This document shows positions 11,742 through 23,544 of a stretch of DNA of 64,000 nt, in pieces. The translations under genes and the position numbers were made by a program. Each line of letters opens with the position of its first letter. Within the stretch, counting starts at the first letter, position 1. This DNA comes from Trichosphaerium sp. ATCC 40318 (Eukaryota; Discosea; Flabellinia; Trichosidae). Where the stretch lies: NCBI GenBank assembly GCA_038496445.1, contig JALMLS010000520.1, forward strand, positions 62,001 to 126,000, written 5' to 3'. The notes below the pieces were generated by a model that was given only the letters and a program-made list of their open reading frames with translations, was not told the DNA's origin and did not search any database.

Positions 11742-12636
11742 CACAGAGATTTTAGCTCTTATTTTACGTAAAACAACAAAATCTCGCTTTGCCGCTTCTC
11801 AAACTTGTCGTCGCCTTTCCTCTATCATTCACGACATTATCGGATACTGTCGCATTTACGTTTCAAGTGTTGACCAAGCAAAAGCAATTTTAAAACACTC
11901 AAGTACTCTCCAGCACACACGCATCAAACTTACTGGTAAAGCAACATCTAATGAAGTTATAAAGGCGTTTGCTGGTGTTCGTTACATTTTTCTTAGCTCA
12001 TGTGGACAGCCTTTAATTGATGAAGGATTAAAAGCACTTTCTGGTGTACATACCATTTCTCTTGATTTTACCTCGGTTACAGATGAAGGATTAAAAGCAC
12101 TTTCTGGCGCACATACCATTTCTCTTAATGATACCTCAATTGCAGATGAAGGGTTGAAAGCACTTTCTGGCGTACATACCATTTCTCTTAATGATACCTC
12201 AGTTACAAATGAAGGATTGAAAGCACTTTCTGGAGTTCACACAATCTATCTATCTAATACCTCAGTTACAGATGAAGGATTAACAGCACTTTCTGGTGTT
12301 CATACCATCCATCTATCTGATACCTCAGTTACAGATGAAGGATTGAAAGCACTTTCTGGTGTTCATACTATTTTTCTTAATAATACATCAGTTACAAATG
12401 AAGGCTTAAAAGCACTTTCCGGCGTTCATACAATCTTTCTAGAGAACACATCTGTTACAGATGAAGGGCTAAAAGCACTTGTTGGCGTCCATACCTTATC
12501 TCTGTCATATTGTTGGTACATTACAGATAAAGGGTTAAAAGAAATTGTTGGTGTAAAAAATATCTATCTGGCTAACACAAGGGTTACACCTGAAGGGTTA
12601 AAAGTTCTTTCTGGTGTACATTTTGTTAATATTTAG
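11742..12636 (+). CDS. F-box-like leucine-rich repeat protein (first exon not resolved)
   Basis: The coding frame begins after a likely acceptor (GCGTTTTAG) with LPTEILALILRK, an F-box-like start. No ATG lies in frame, so a short upstream exon is missing from my model. After about 70 residues of linker come about ten LRRs of 23-24 residues, nearly identical to one another (SVTDEGLKALSGVHTISL and variants). The strong DNA identity between units indicates recent expansion by unequal exchange or slippage. LRR arrays bind proteins; with an F-box-like head the likely job is substrate recognition for a ubiquitin ligase (inference). The gene is part of the 2-kb cassette missing from arm B. Confidence 0.75.
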
Positions 12637-13041
12637 ACCAATACGTTTGAACCACCAATACACAACAAAGACTCTTGGTAAGAAAGAAACACATTTATCC
12701 TAATAGATAGTTCAAACTCAGAGCAAGCATATGATGGAAATGAAAGCAATTTGTATGAAAGTAATATAAAGAAACTCAGTTCTATTTGCTATAGTAGTTG
12801 TTGCTTGCTTGCTGACGATCGCCTGTTCTGTTCGCCGGCTGAAATGTGCATCTTTTTCAGTCAGAAGCTTTAACTTGCTTTCAAGCAACTATACAGCTCA
12901 GATGCGCAATCTATGGGCGACAATATTGCAAAACTCTACTAATTTTTTATTGACTTTTGTTTGTTTGCTTTGATAATACAACTTTCTTTTTTTCTTTTCT
13001 TCTGATTTTTTGTGCTGCTTTTCAACACATTTGAAAAAAAT

Positions 13042-16000
13042 TTAAGCAAAGATTTGGGATTCTCCCTCGACACCATCAGGTTTGAAGATTTGGGATGTTT
13101 GAGCACCACCGCTGGCAAGACCATCAGCAGTAAGGACTTGGAATGCCTTAGCAGCAGCCAAAGAAGCAAGTACAAGAGCAACAATGACAGCAATGATAAT
13201 GACAGCAAGTACACCAGCACCGATGGAAATACCGGTTACAGCGGCATCACCGAGAACACAGATTGTTGAATCAACGAAACTTTGTTCACAGACGTTCTCT
13301 GCTGCTTTTGTATCAGTGGCGTTGCTGAAAGAAAGTAAGTAACAATTTGTAGAAAAAGAAAAAAAAAAAGAACACGTACTAGAAGACACAGTCAGCTACA
13401 TGACATTTATCTTTAGGAGTACATTCAATGTTGGCAATACGACATCCCAAAGTTCTAGAGTTCCGATTTAGTACTGTGAAGGAAGAATCTTTGGCGGTTT
13501 TTTTCAGAAATCCATTTTCATTCAAAATGATACGTACGGGTGACACATAGCGCCAGTTTGACATGGAATAGTAACGTTGAAGTTAGGACATTCTTGGTAC
13601 TCGTTTACACATCCTAGTGTAGGGCTAAAATAGTACGTTAAGCTTTGTTACTCAAGAAACGTAATGTGAAGAAAAAAAGTACTTCCTCGCAATAATCTCT
13701 TGTACATCCACTGAAATCGTTACATACTTCAGTTTCGTTGATAGGAGTGTTTACACATACACCAAGTGGATCGTTTCTGGTGTCACATGTATCGATGGTA
13801 CAGCTAAAGATTGAGGTTAGTCACTGCGAAGTCAAACTTTTTTTCCTTTTTTTTTTAAAACGTACTTGCTGCCATCATCGCAGAGGCTTCTGAAAGAGCA
13901 CTCTCCAGTGAGTGGGTCACAAAGAGCTTCGAAACAGTTGTTTGGTGGAAGACACTTGGTCTCATTTTGACAACCCACAGAGTTATCGCAAGAGTAGAGC
14001 AAGCACTTGTCAGTTTTGTTACAATCAAGTTTCTCGAAAACACATCCAGTGACACTAAAGAAAAAGTATAAGGTCACGTGACCAAAATATTTTCAAAGTA
14101 AAAGTATTGTTCAAACCAAGAAACAAAGGAATGCAAGGTCTGTTCACATACGGGTCACAACTGGCGACTTCACATTCGTTTCTCTTATCACAAACAACAT
14201 CTTCAGTTGTACAACCAGTATCCGGATTACAACCGTCAATGATACATGCACTGCCGCTGTCGCATACTTTAGGTGTTGCAACACACTCTCCAGTGGTTAT
14301 GTCACATGTATCAATGATACATTGGGAGTTTCTGTGGGTAAACGTTAGCAACACAAAAAAAAAATGAACTAAATATTGCTGAAAGAGTGCGTACGAGTTA
14401 CAGTCAGGAGTAGTATCTCTGATTCTGCAATTTTCTGTAGGGATATTGCTAGAACCATCAACGTCACAGAAGGTAGCTTGGCACTTGTTAGCCTAAGAAA
14501 GAGTGTAAGAGGTTAAATAATCATAACCATAAAAAACAACAAATTTTTTCGTACATCGAGCTCATCTCTGAATACTGCATCACAGTCAACTTCAGCACCA
14601 GTTCCTACGATCTGGCATTTATCACACATACGATTGACGTTTTCGCAAACACCAGTCACTGCATTACATGTGTCTGTGGTACAGAAAAGACCATCATCAC
14701 AGTCCTTTGGTCTTTCTTGACAACCAACAGCAGCTATAATTCTATGTTAGTCTCCAAGTATAATGATTTAAATCCGTACGATCACAAGTGTAAACCTTGC
14801 AAGGATCTCCCTCATTGCAATCAACATCTGTTGTCGTACAGCCTTGATTAAAAATGTTAGTTTGAAATCTCTGGGGTTTTTTTTTTCTTCAAAGACGCAT
14901 ACCAGTAACAGGATCGCAGTCGTATATTTTACATTTGTCGGTTCCAGAGCAATCTACACGTTCACGTTTACAACCATCATCACAAGTATGGATCCAGCAT
15001 GCCTAAAAAACAAGAATAAGAAACAATAGTCGTTCATGTGAACCTAAAAAAAAAACCCATACAGTTTGGAACTCGCTTGCAGCACGGCGTTCGCATTCGG
15101 CATCAGTAATAGTAGTAGATTGACATCCTGTAGCTGGGTTACAACTGGTTTCTTGACATTGGTTGGCAGGATCACACGTTACATCTTTGATGACACACTA
15201 AGACAAAGTCAAAAAAGTGAGGAAGTGGCAAAACAATTTGAGCAAACGTACACCAACAGCAGGTTCGCATGAGTTATCGGTACATTCGCTGTTATCATTA
15301 CATTGGCTCTGGATGTCTGTGAATACACAACCGACTATAAAAACGTTAGAAAACGCGATAAAGAGAAAAAATAAGAACAAGAGCAAAACGTACTTGCAGG
15401 GTCGCATGTACATTCATTGTTGTCGTTACATGTAATTGGGATTTGTACACACCCGAAACCAGCGTTATTAACACATTTAGCCTCATGGCACTCATCTTTT
15501 GGTTCACAGCTGCTAGGGCAAGTACATTCTTGTCCACAGTGGCAGAATCCGTTGCAAGAAGCACCACAGTCGTTAACAGTGTTAACTGGGCAGATAACTG
15601 TGAGGATATCTTGGAGTTTTTGGTTAAGGGAGGCGAAATCTGCAAGAACAAGTTAGAGAGAAGCCCATATAGGTTTAAGGAAGTACATACCGGCTACAGC
15701 GATGTGATCAGCTGGCCATTCGCTAGTAAAGAGTTTGAGATCATCTTCAGACAAGCTATCACCAACACCAATGGACACCATCTTGTATCCAGCGGCTCTT
15801 GCGCGGTCAGTCCATTCGATAAGTTCATCGCGACCACCACAGTTATCACAACTTCCAGTACCGCCAGGTCCCCAAACACTGTAAAGGCCGGTTAGAGAAA
15901 ATTACGGGAATAAAAAATTGTTTTTGTTAAAACCACGTACGGTCCTTGACCACGGCAACAGTCGTTGGCACATGGGCTACTACAACCACAAGCGCTCAAT

Positions 16001-17734
16001 TCGCATGGACGGTTGTTAAAACCATCAGTCAGTGTTACAATGATACCAGGTGTACCCGGTCTCTTGTTTGTTTGTAGCTCTTCGTAAGCGAGTTCAATAC
16101 CACATCCAATGCAAGTGTAAGAACTGACTTTTGTGATACCTAAAAGAATCACGTGTTAGAAATATGTGCAAAGCGGTTTTTTTTAAAAAGCGTACTTCTG
16201 AGCTGATTCAAGATAGATGCCTTAGAGGCTGACATGGTCAATAGATTACGACCAACAGTAGAGTAAAGTTTGATGGCTTTAAAAAAAAGTAAGAAAAGTA
16301 AAAGCCAAAGAAAAGGTAGTACCAAAGTTAGCGCCTGTTGGACCAACTTCAAAAGCTTCGACAAGATCTTCTGCGAAAGCCTTCAATTGATTCCACTACA
16401 ACAAATTTAGAAACAAAACAAACAAACAAATAATAATAAACGCTTATGAAAACGTACTTCATTGTTATTAATAGAACCAGACTCATCCAATACTAGGACG
16501 ATATCGAATACTTGAGAACACTCATCAGTACATCCACCGCCACCAGGTAGCTTCCTAGAAGAGGTATAAGAATAAACGTGTAGTAGAGGAGGAACAATAA
16601 TTTATCGTAATTTTTCATTTCGAAAATAATCAAAACACCGTCGCAAGTTTTTCCGTACTTTTTTTCAGCGACAGAATCCAAGAAAGCGTCATCAGGGAAA
16701 GAGCCTGTTGTGATAGCGCCGTTAAATTTCCATGTCTCTCCACTTGAGAATTCAACACTAAAAAAAATCGCTTGGTTAGATAATTATCACGTGATAATAA
16801 AAAAAAAAAATGCTGCAAAAAGAAGCGAAAAAGAATATCGCGTACAGACAGATGTCGTTACCGTTGAAGCACAAGGTATCGACTTGCCCATTGGCATTAG
16901 TTGGGTTTTCGTTAAAACATGTTTGGCAACCATCGCGTGCTGCGGTAGTACCACCTGTAGATACTAGATCTGGTATGTTTCTGTCCTCACCGAAGGCTTC
17001 GCAAGCATCTGAACACTTACGCAAGCGAAGATTCTAAACGATCCCAATATTTTGTGAGTTTGTAAAATGTGCACGTTTTTTTTGAAAATTTTACAAGTAA
17101 GCTAGCGTACCTCATCGTAAATGTATGCTTCACTCAAAGAACCAGCTTGAATGCCTGTGTAGGTCCTACCGATTGTCAGACACAAAAAAGGAAAAAAGAA
17201 AAAATCCAAATGAAAAAAAAACCAAAAGCTTTCTTGCATTTTGTAATAATTACTCCGAAAACCGCACTGTCACAACCGCTCTCAACACCCCACAACCTTT
17301 CAAAAACACAAAATTGAAGAAAGTGGCATCTCTCGAACTTTAGGAACAAAGTACCAACCAAGTAAATTTAAAAGAGGTAAATTTTTTTTACTTTGTAAGA
17401 AAAATCAAATATCGTAAACTACGAGTTTAGTAACGTACCATGCGATACGTTCATTATTTTTATCATAGTACATAGATTCGGCTTCTAGAACACCCTACAA
17501 AAGAAGTAAGAAACACAGTTGGGTAAAAACCAAAGCAAGTTGACCCTGACATTCGAAAGAGTAGACAACAAATTACAGAAAAGAAAAAGTGCCTTTCAGA
17601 AGAAAGGGGAAGGTACGTGTACGTACATTTATAAAAGGACGGTTGGTGATGACTACATCTTTAGCAGTAAAACTAGCGCGTCCGGCCGCATAGGCTAGGG
17701 CGAAAAGAACAGCGAGGAGGATGAGTTGTCTCAT
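13042..17734 (-). CDS. Membrane-anchored VWA protein with cysteine-rich repeats, copy A
   Basis: It is an inverted paralogue of the gene at 54597-59496, with the same exon order and apparently about 23 exons. The start Met (17734) begins MRQLILLAVLFALAYA, a signal peptide. The VWA domain has the metal-binding DESGS motif. The middle is a long run of cysteine repeats (C-x-x-D-x-C-D-x-x-T-G-x-C), and the end is one transmembrane helix (VLAVIIIAVIVALVLASL) with a tail ending GESQIFA. All exon-sized frames I compared are open, with only scattered substitutions relative to copy B (for example RNIPDL against RSVPDL, RPCEL against RPCQL). It is probably functional. Expected role: cell-surface adhesion or matrix binding. 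Confidence 0.85.
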
Positions 17735-18442
17735 CTGTAGTGAAACTGAGATTTTGTTCACAAATGCGGGGACTCACGTCATTGATTTGTGTACGCTTGG
17801 TGCGTCCGTTTGCGCAAGTTCATAAAAACCGCCGAGGGGTGCTTGTATATCGTTTTGCAATAGTTTTTAAGACATTTTGATATCAGATAACGTCACGAGG
17901 TAGCATCCTTACAAACGACCTTCTAGCGGTGCTGCAAACACCATAAGCGTATTATAAGACGATACCAGAAGAAACGTCTTCTCGGAGGAAAGCGGATTAA
18001 ATCCCAAAACCCATCCCACGTTCGCTGCTGCCAGCGGCATTTTGAAGCCAATAGTATTCGCACACGAAAAACTCAAAATAAAATAAAAGTCGAACTTTCA
18101 TTGCCGCAAAAATTGTTTTGCGGCCACCGAACTTCACTTTTTCTTACATAGAAATATAACTTAAGAGGCAGGGCTAGGACGCACTAAGCTCTTACTAATT
18201 TTCATAAAGTTGTAATAAAACGCGTTAGACAGTAAAAACAGCTCTTAAGCGTCCCTCAAGTAAAAGGCGACCATTTTGTTTCGTTGGCGTCATATATGGG
18301 AGGTCCTCTAATTTCACTGCTTAGATTATGCAAGACCTCTAATTCTATTGGTCAGACTATGCACACCCTCTAAGTTTCTGATTTTAAACCATTGGCAGCG
18401 TACTTTTCACAGTCCAGTGTTTTACAAAATATTGAAATTGTA

Positions 18443-18592
18443 AATTACCGTTCTGTTAACAGTAATTTAAACGCAAACAGCCATAAATCCCAATCCGTGA
18501 AGGCTATTTGGCGAAATGGAAATTACCATTCTGTTAACAGTAATTTAAACACAAAAACAGCCTTAGATCAGTGAAGGCTACTTGGCCTAATT
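18443..18592. repeat. Two-unit tandem repeat, period about 78 bp
   Basis: Both units contain TTCTGTTAACAGTAATTTAA (with one substitution in the run-up) followed by an AACAGCC motif and GTGAAGGCTA-TTGG. The units begin near 18443 and 18521. The second differs by a few substitutions and a small indel. No coding potential. Confidence 0.8.
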
Positions 18593-19219
18593 ACTATTAC
18601 AACAATGCCTCAACAGCGAGTTTGTTTTGCTTTTTTAGTGCTGTTTTGTTTTGGTTTTTAATTGTTTTATTGCCTCATGTTGCCTAGTAAACTGTGATCT
18701 GGTATCACAGTTTGCGGCTATTGAGGGATCACTTGCATCTTTTTTATTAAGTTGTCCGGGTAAGTGGGAAACTGTATTAAGTGTACTAACTTAATAGGGT
18801 GGACTTATGTACTCTTTTTTTAAACCAATTATAACGTACTTGACCATTACTTTTCAAGTGGCCACTTGATGTAACTTGAATCTATAACGTAGTTATTATT
18901 TTGAGGTATGAGGTTTAGATAGGGGTAAGTTGAGGACAGTTTATTGTAATGATGTATTTAGGGTTTAGTGCTAGTTTTTTGTTTACTTTTTAGATAGGTG
19001 GTTGTTTAGGACCAATAACGACACTTGTTGTACTTCAGTTTTAGTAACGTGATAGTGTACAAAACCACCTTTTACAGCGTGCTTGTCTATGTAGGAGGGT
19101 ACGTAACTCTTTTTTGTTCATGAATGCAAGATTCTTTTATTCAATTGACATACAGTGTGTTGTACCGTCTAATGAAAGTAGTGAAGTACAAACGAGCTGT
19201 TTTCCGTGAGGTGTAGCTT

Positions 19220-19930
19220 ATTGTCAATCTACACGCGAAGCCCATGCGAGCGCAGTGCCCTTGAGTCGTCTAGGTAAATCTTGAGCGGGTATCAAGGTTG
19301 CCGAAAGTAGACAATACCTGTTTGTTAGCTTGGATCAGTCTTTTGGTAAACATTCTTTAACTATGGGAGCACGTTACCATTTATTGAGGGTGTGGTTTAT
19401 TGCCAAATCACCTACAATATACGTTTATCAATCATTGTATTTTTAAAATTTCACACTATTCAATCAACAGCGCACAAGATAACAAATACCAGCGAAGCCC
19501 AAGCTAGCCACTGCCCTTGAGCTAGTATAATCAATCTACAGCGTACTTGATAGCAGACCAGCAAAGTGCAAGCAAGTCACTACACCTGAGTTATCTAGCC
19601 ACAACCTTCAGTGTTAATATTACATGATAGATAAACGTGATAATCATAAAAGCCTTAAGATAGTACCTAAGTTAGTCTATTTCCACCCCTATCCTTAATA
19701 TTAATACACTTCCCAGCATAGCAAAACGTGTGGTTTATACGCCACCTACACAACAACATGTTAACACTATCAATCTACAACACACTTGATAACCATGAAC
19801 CAGCGAAGCCCAAGCGAGCCACTGCTCTTAAGTTACTCTACTCAATCAACAATGCACAAGATAACCAAGACCAGCGAAGCCCAAGCGAGCCACTACCCTT
19901 AAGTTAGCTAGACACAACCTTGCTCTGGTA
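19220..19930. repeat. Degenerate dispersed units around GCGAAGCCCAAGCGAGCC
   Basis: At least five copies of a unit of roughly 60-80 bp are visible, near 19234, 19492, 19557, 19801 and 19882. Each has AGCGAAGCCCA-GCGAGCCACT followed by a CCCTTGAGTTA-type end, usually preceded by AATCAACA and GCACAAGATAACA. The best pair (19801 and 19882) is nearly identical over about 30 bp. They show no reading frame and no regular spacer, so this is not a CRISPR array. Confidence 0.7.
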
Positions 19931-20455
19931 GCAAGGTTTGGCGTTTAATATACCACACATTTTGCTATAGGCTGGGAAACTGTATTAAGGTGCTTTAACT
20001 GTGTTAAGTTACTGCCCCTTAAGCGCCTTGAATTTTTTATCAGGTGGGTTACGGGCAACACGTTGTAGACAACTCTCAGGGTGGGTAGTAGTGAATATTT
20101 GTGAATGTAGGCTGTATTTTAATATTCAAATTATTCATTCATAACGGAAGGGCGTTAGACTGTCCGTTAGCCGTTATGCTGTACGCCCAGCTTCAGTAAA
20201 AAGTTTGGTATCTAGATACCCAAAAAGTAACGTCTAGACGCCTAGAAAGTACTTGTCTTTGGTAACTTCAAAAAAGGAAAATTTTGTCGGCGTGAATTAT
20301 TTATTTACAACCAAAACATTTCAATAAAGTGGACTTCAGACCGCTCTTCTAGTTGGAAACATAATACTTGATTTTTGGTGTCTCTGTTCGTATTAATCAA
20401 TCATTCTTTTTTATTTTTCTGTGACACTTGTTTGTTTCTAAATTTTTGGCTAAAC

Positions 20456-21109
20456 TAGCGATGTTCCAAACGGATAGATTGCAAAATTCGTATTTGAACC
20501 AAATTTTCTTGGTTTATTCGAATATATTCTTCTCGCTTTTTTTGTGGTGAGATAAAACGGCACAAATTACATCCTTATTGCTGTCCTGAACCCATTTTTT
20601 TACATCCGAACACGTCTGAGACTTTTTTTAATAGAGCAAGTGATACAGATAAAACTACAAAATTGTGTTAAAATATGTTTTACCTCAAGTGATGGCTATT
20701 TCTACGCGTGGAAAGTACTAAAAAGTGGTTTTGAGACAGCAAAAAAATAGATCACGTGGCGTGCTCAAGATTGGCTCGAATTGTCAAAAAAACGTCACCA
20801 CTGGCACAATTTCACACAACAAAAGTGTCGGTTAGGCATACTGTGACTTAGTTTTACCGCTAAAATGTAGATATCTTAAACTCACTCAATATAGGGCTTT
20901 CAACCACTCTATGTATAGAAATATGCATTTTAAAACGTATGAGAGTGGTTTGGATGAACAAAAAGCACTTGGTGATTAAAAAAAAAGCCAACAACTTTCA
21001 GTTTCACAGTCGCTCTTCTCTGAAAACCGAATCGGAATATATTCGACTATTTCCAACTTTTTACGTTCTGGCGATAGATTCGGTATTCTATTCGTTTGGA
21101 ACATCGCTA
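20456..21109. mobile_element. hAT-like non-autonomous DNA transposon with 8-bp target duplication
   Basis: The left end reads TAGCGATGTTCCAAACG and the right end is its reverse complement, forming terminal inverted repeats of about 24 bp with one or two mismatches. The 654-bp element is flanked on both sides by the 8-bp direct repeat GGCTAAAC (20448-20455 and 21110-21117). An 8-bp duplication and a TAG-x-G start are typical of hAT elements. It has no transposase frame, so it must have been mobilised in trans. An internal segment (about 20637-20760) is similar to 60024-60150. Confidence 0.85.
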
Positions 21110-21317
21110 GGCTAAACACGTGTACACAGTGTTGAACAAAGTTGACTCATTTATTGTGTTGTTGATAGTTTTAATTACTTTTGTAGTAATAAGGATGCTG
21201 ACTAGTCCCAATTCTATAGTAAAAAAGGTATATCAGATATCAGATTGTTTTAATCACAATACAAACTACCTAACAACCAATACATAGAGATTTAATGCGC
21301 AATCAGACAATTACCAT

Positions 21318-22552
21318 CTATTAAACCTCCCGCTGGAGATTCAGCTTGATATTATAGATTTGGACTCATTTGTGTATTTAATTTGGCCGATTATGTCGAA
21401 ACAGGCGGCTAAGACCACAAGGTTTGATAATGAGATGAACAAGCATGGAAAATGGCAGGCACATATCAATAACATACTTGTAGATCAAACCTACTGGAAA
21501 CACGGTGTACAAGAGGGGCCATAGTTTTTTCCGAATTTTCCGAAAACAAAAATTCGAAAAAATAGAATTCGTAGAAAGATGCATAGCTAGGGCAGTCCAC
21601 TAAACTAGAAAGCGCCTGGTTCACTTACGGTCGGGTCCTCGCTGTGCTCGGAACTAGAACCCGACCTTCGCTCACATATAGTGATCCATTGGTGGGTATA
21701 GGCATTCGGTTTTTGTATCGAATTCTATTTTTTCGAATTTTTTCTTTCGAAAAATTCAAAAAAAACGTGGGTCCGGTACAAGATGGAGAATGCAAGGAAT
21801 GGTATGACAATGGCCAATTGAGGAGTAGTGGAAATTACATCAATGGTAAGAGAGAAGGAGATTTCAAGAAATGGTATGATAATGGCCAACTGTGTAACCG
21901 TGGAAATTACATCAATGGTAAGAGAGAAGGAAAGTTCAAGAAATGGTATGATGATGGCCAATTGTGTGGCCAGCAGAATTACATAAATGATAAATGTGAA
22001 GGAGTATACAAGGAATGGTATTGGAACAATGGCTAATTATGGTGCCAGTGTAATTACATCAATGGTGAGCTAGAAGGAGATTTCAAGAAATGGTATGACA
22101 ATGGCCAATTGAAAGAGCAGTGTATTTACATCAATGGTAAGAGAGAAGGAGATTTCAAGAAATGGTATGACAATGGCCAATTGTTTAATCAGCAGAATTA
22201 TATAAATGATAAACATGAAGGAGAATACAAGGGTTGGTATGATAATGGCCAATTGTGTGGCCAGCAGAATTACATAAATGATAAACGTGAAGGAGAATAC
22301 AAGGGTTGGTATGATAATGGCCAATTGTGCGGCCAGCAGAATTACATAAATGATAAACGTGAAGGAGAATACAAGAGTTGGTATGATAATGGCCAATTGA
22401 AAGAGCAGTATAATTACATCAATGGTAAGAGAGATGGAGAATACAAGAGATGGTATGTCAATGGCCAGTTGTGGGCTTTATGTTATTACATCAATGGGGA
22501 GCAAAAAGGAGAACATAAACTATGGCTTAAGAATGGTCAATTGTGGGCGTAA
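21318..22552 (+). pseudogene. Broken F-box-like/MORN-repeat gene interrupted by a transposon
   Basis: The F-box-like part (LLNLPLEIQLDIIDL, from about 21330) and linker match the genes at 9194 and 23804, but the position of the start codon reads ATC. The frame is then split after HGV by the 261-bp element at 21515-21775. Beyond the element about nine MORN-type repeats (EYKGWYDNGQLCGQQ) follow, several almost identical at the DNA level. A nonsense change at 22034-22036 (WNNG followed by TAA where other units have Gln) gives a second break. Remaining frames are 21782-22036 and about 22040-22552. Its loss is recent, because most repeats are still open. Confidence 0.85.
21515..21775. mobile_element. 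261-bp MITE with long inverted repeats inside a MORN gene
   Basis: It is flanked by the 8-bp direct repeat GTACAAGA (21507-21514 and 21776-21783). The ends are imperfect inverted repeats of about 50-60 bp sharing AAAATTCGAAAAAATAGAATTCG on opposite strands, so the element can fold into a long hairpin. Removing it together with one copy of the duplication restores continuity of the surrounding repeat frame, which shows it is an insertion. It carries no gene. The target-site length suggests hAT-type mobilisation. Confidence 0.85.
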
Positions 22553-23169
22553 TATGATATCAGATTCGGAATTTGTTGGACGTTCACAATGCAAACATGA
22601 GAAAAAACTTGTTAGTTTATTTTAAATAAAGTAGCATCTTGCAGCTACCACTTGATACACTTTTATATCTTTTTTCTTTCTTGTAACGGTATTTGTAGGA
22701 AAATCACGTGTTGCGTGAATGACTACCAATACTACCTACTGCAAACAAAATTGTAGCTGAGTGGCAAACAATTTCTTTTCATCCGTAATGGTAAGTACCT
22801 TTCAGCAACACATTGATATATTTTTTGTTGTACATCTAATTACTTTCTCTCATAAACCTAAGATTTGACCAGTATTGAACTAAACTTTAATAAAACTAAA
22901 GGCGTCAATTAAACGCAAAAAGTATTCTTGGTGTACAGTACATACAGCACACAGTCTCACAATTTTTAAAATGACTTTGATTTACTTTCGGTGGTTCATT
23001 CAATCAATGTTGAGTGAGGTTGGCTACTTTACAGTTGACATTAAAGGCATTTTCCGACTGGTTGGTTTACGGTTTAAACGCTACTATCTGATTCATCTCC
23101 TGAACCATTTGCATGCACTACTTCACTTGTAACAAAGTTACCTCTGCTGACTTTCTCTAGTTTTCGTTT

Positions 23170-23490
23170 CATCTCTGAAAGACGTTATTTTAAGTCAGCT
23201 TTGACTTTTCTAATGTGTCTACTTTTTGTTGTAGTTCGTTTTCTTGTATCAAAACCTCCTGAGCCAAAAGTACCAGACATGACTCTCGAACTAGCCGAAC
23301 CTCCTGTGCTTTTTTTGAGTTCTTCTTCACTTTTTGTCATGTAGTACATCCGTGGGATAAGCAATGATAAGATTGATATGAATGGTCCGAGAATAAGACA
23401 TACAGATCGAAGAACAAACGCCACCTCACGGTTACTTGATCCAAAGACCTTGTGACAGCGAATCCAATCGGTCTGAAAAAAAAAAAAGAT
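23170..23490 (-). pseudogene. C-terminal remnant of a second class C GPCR
   Basis: The sequence matches the end of the GPCR at 1378-4902: FGSSNREVAFVLRSVC, then LGPFISILSLLIPRMYYMTK (TM7), then a different tail. The preceding segment keeps IGFAV, the first residues of TM6, but the rest of TM6 is missing and the frame runs straight into FGSSNRE. No upstream receptor exons exist. Beyond about 23545 the DNA belongs to a fragment of another gene on the opposite strand. It is a truncated, non-functional copy. Confidence 0.75.
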
Positions 23491-23544
23491 TAGTCATATT
23501 TTTAAACATCAGTTCGAATGTCATGTCCTCACCTCGATTCGTTA

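Larger units (their letters stand above)
18292..20015. repeat. 1.7-kb repeat-rich block without genes, absent from arm B
   Basis: In arm B the flanks join directly (GGCGTCATTAAGCGCC on the arm A strand). In arm A they are separated by this block. It contains no convincing gene. It holds a 78-bp tandem duplication (18443-18592), short repeats of a TCTAATT-containing unit near 18300-18375, and several degenerate units around GCGAAGCCCAAGCGAGCC (19220-19930). The empty site contains TTAA and the right flank here keeps TTAA while the left reads TATA, so a TTAA-targeting insertion is possible. I could not find good terminal inverted repeats. Confidence 0.65.
10380..20100. repeat. Segmental duplication arm A (inverted copy of 53940-60023)
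   Basis: Arm A runs from the end of the MORN gene through the VWA gene to a spacer ending GACAACTCTCAGGGTGGGTAG. Arm B carries the same order on the opposite strand. Shared landmarks are the MORN gene end, the spacer at 10850-10920, the whole VWA gene, the spacer at about 17740-18290 and the spacer at 20016-20100. Two blocks occur only in arm A: 10921-12905 and 18292-20015. Exons are much better conserved than introns and spacers. Confidence 0.9.

Noticed and set aside
15417-15895. Plus-strand ORFs across the VWA gene copy A
   Set aside because: They run antisense through exons of the minus-strand gene, and the same shadows appear in copy B on the other strand.
19220-19930. CRISPR-like array of short repeats
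   Set aside because: Spacing is irregular, units are degenerate, the genome is eukaryotic and there are no cas genes.
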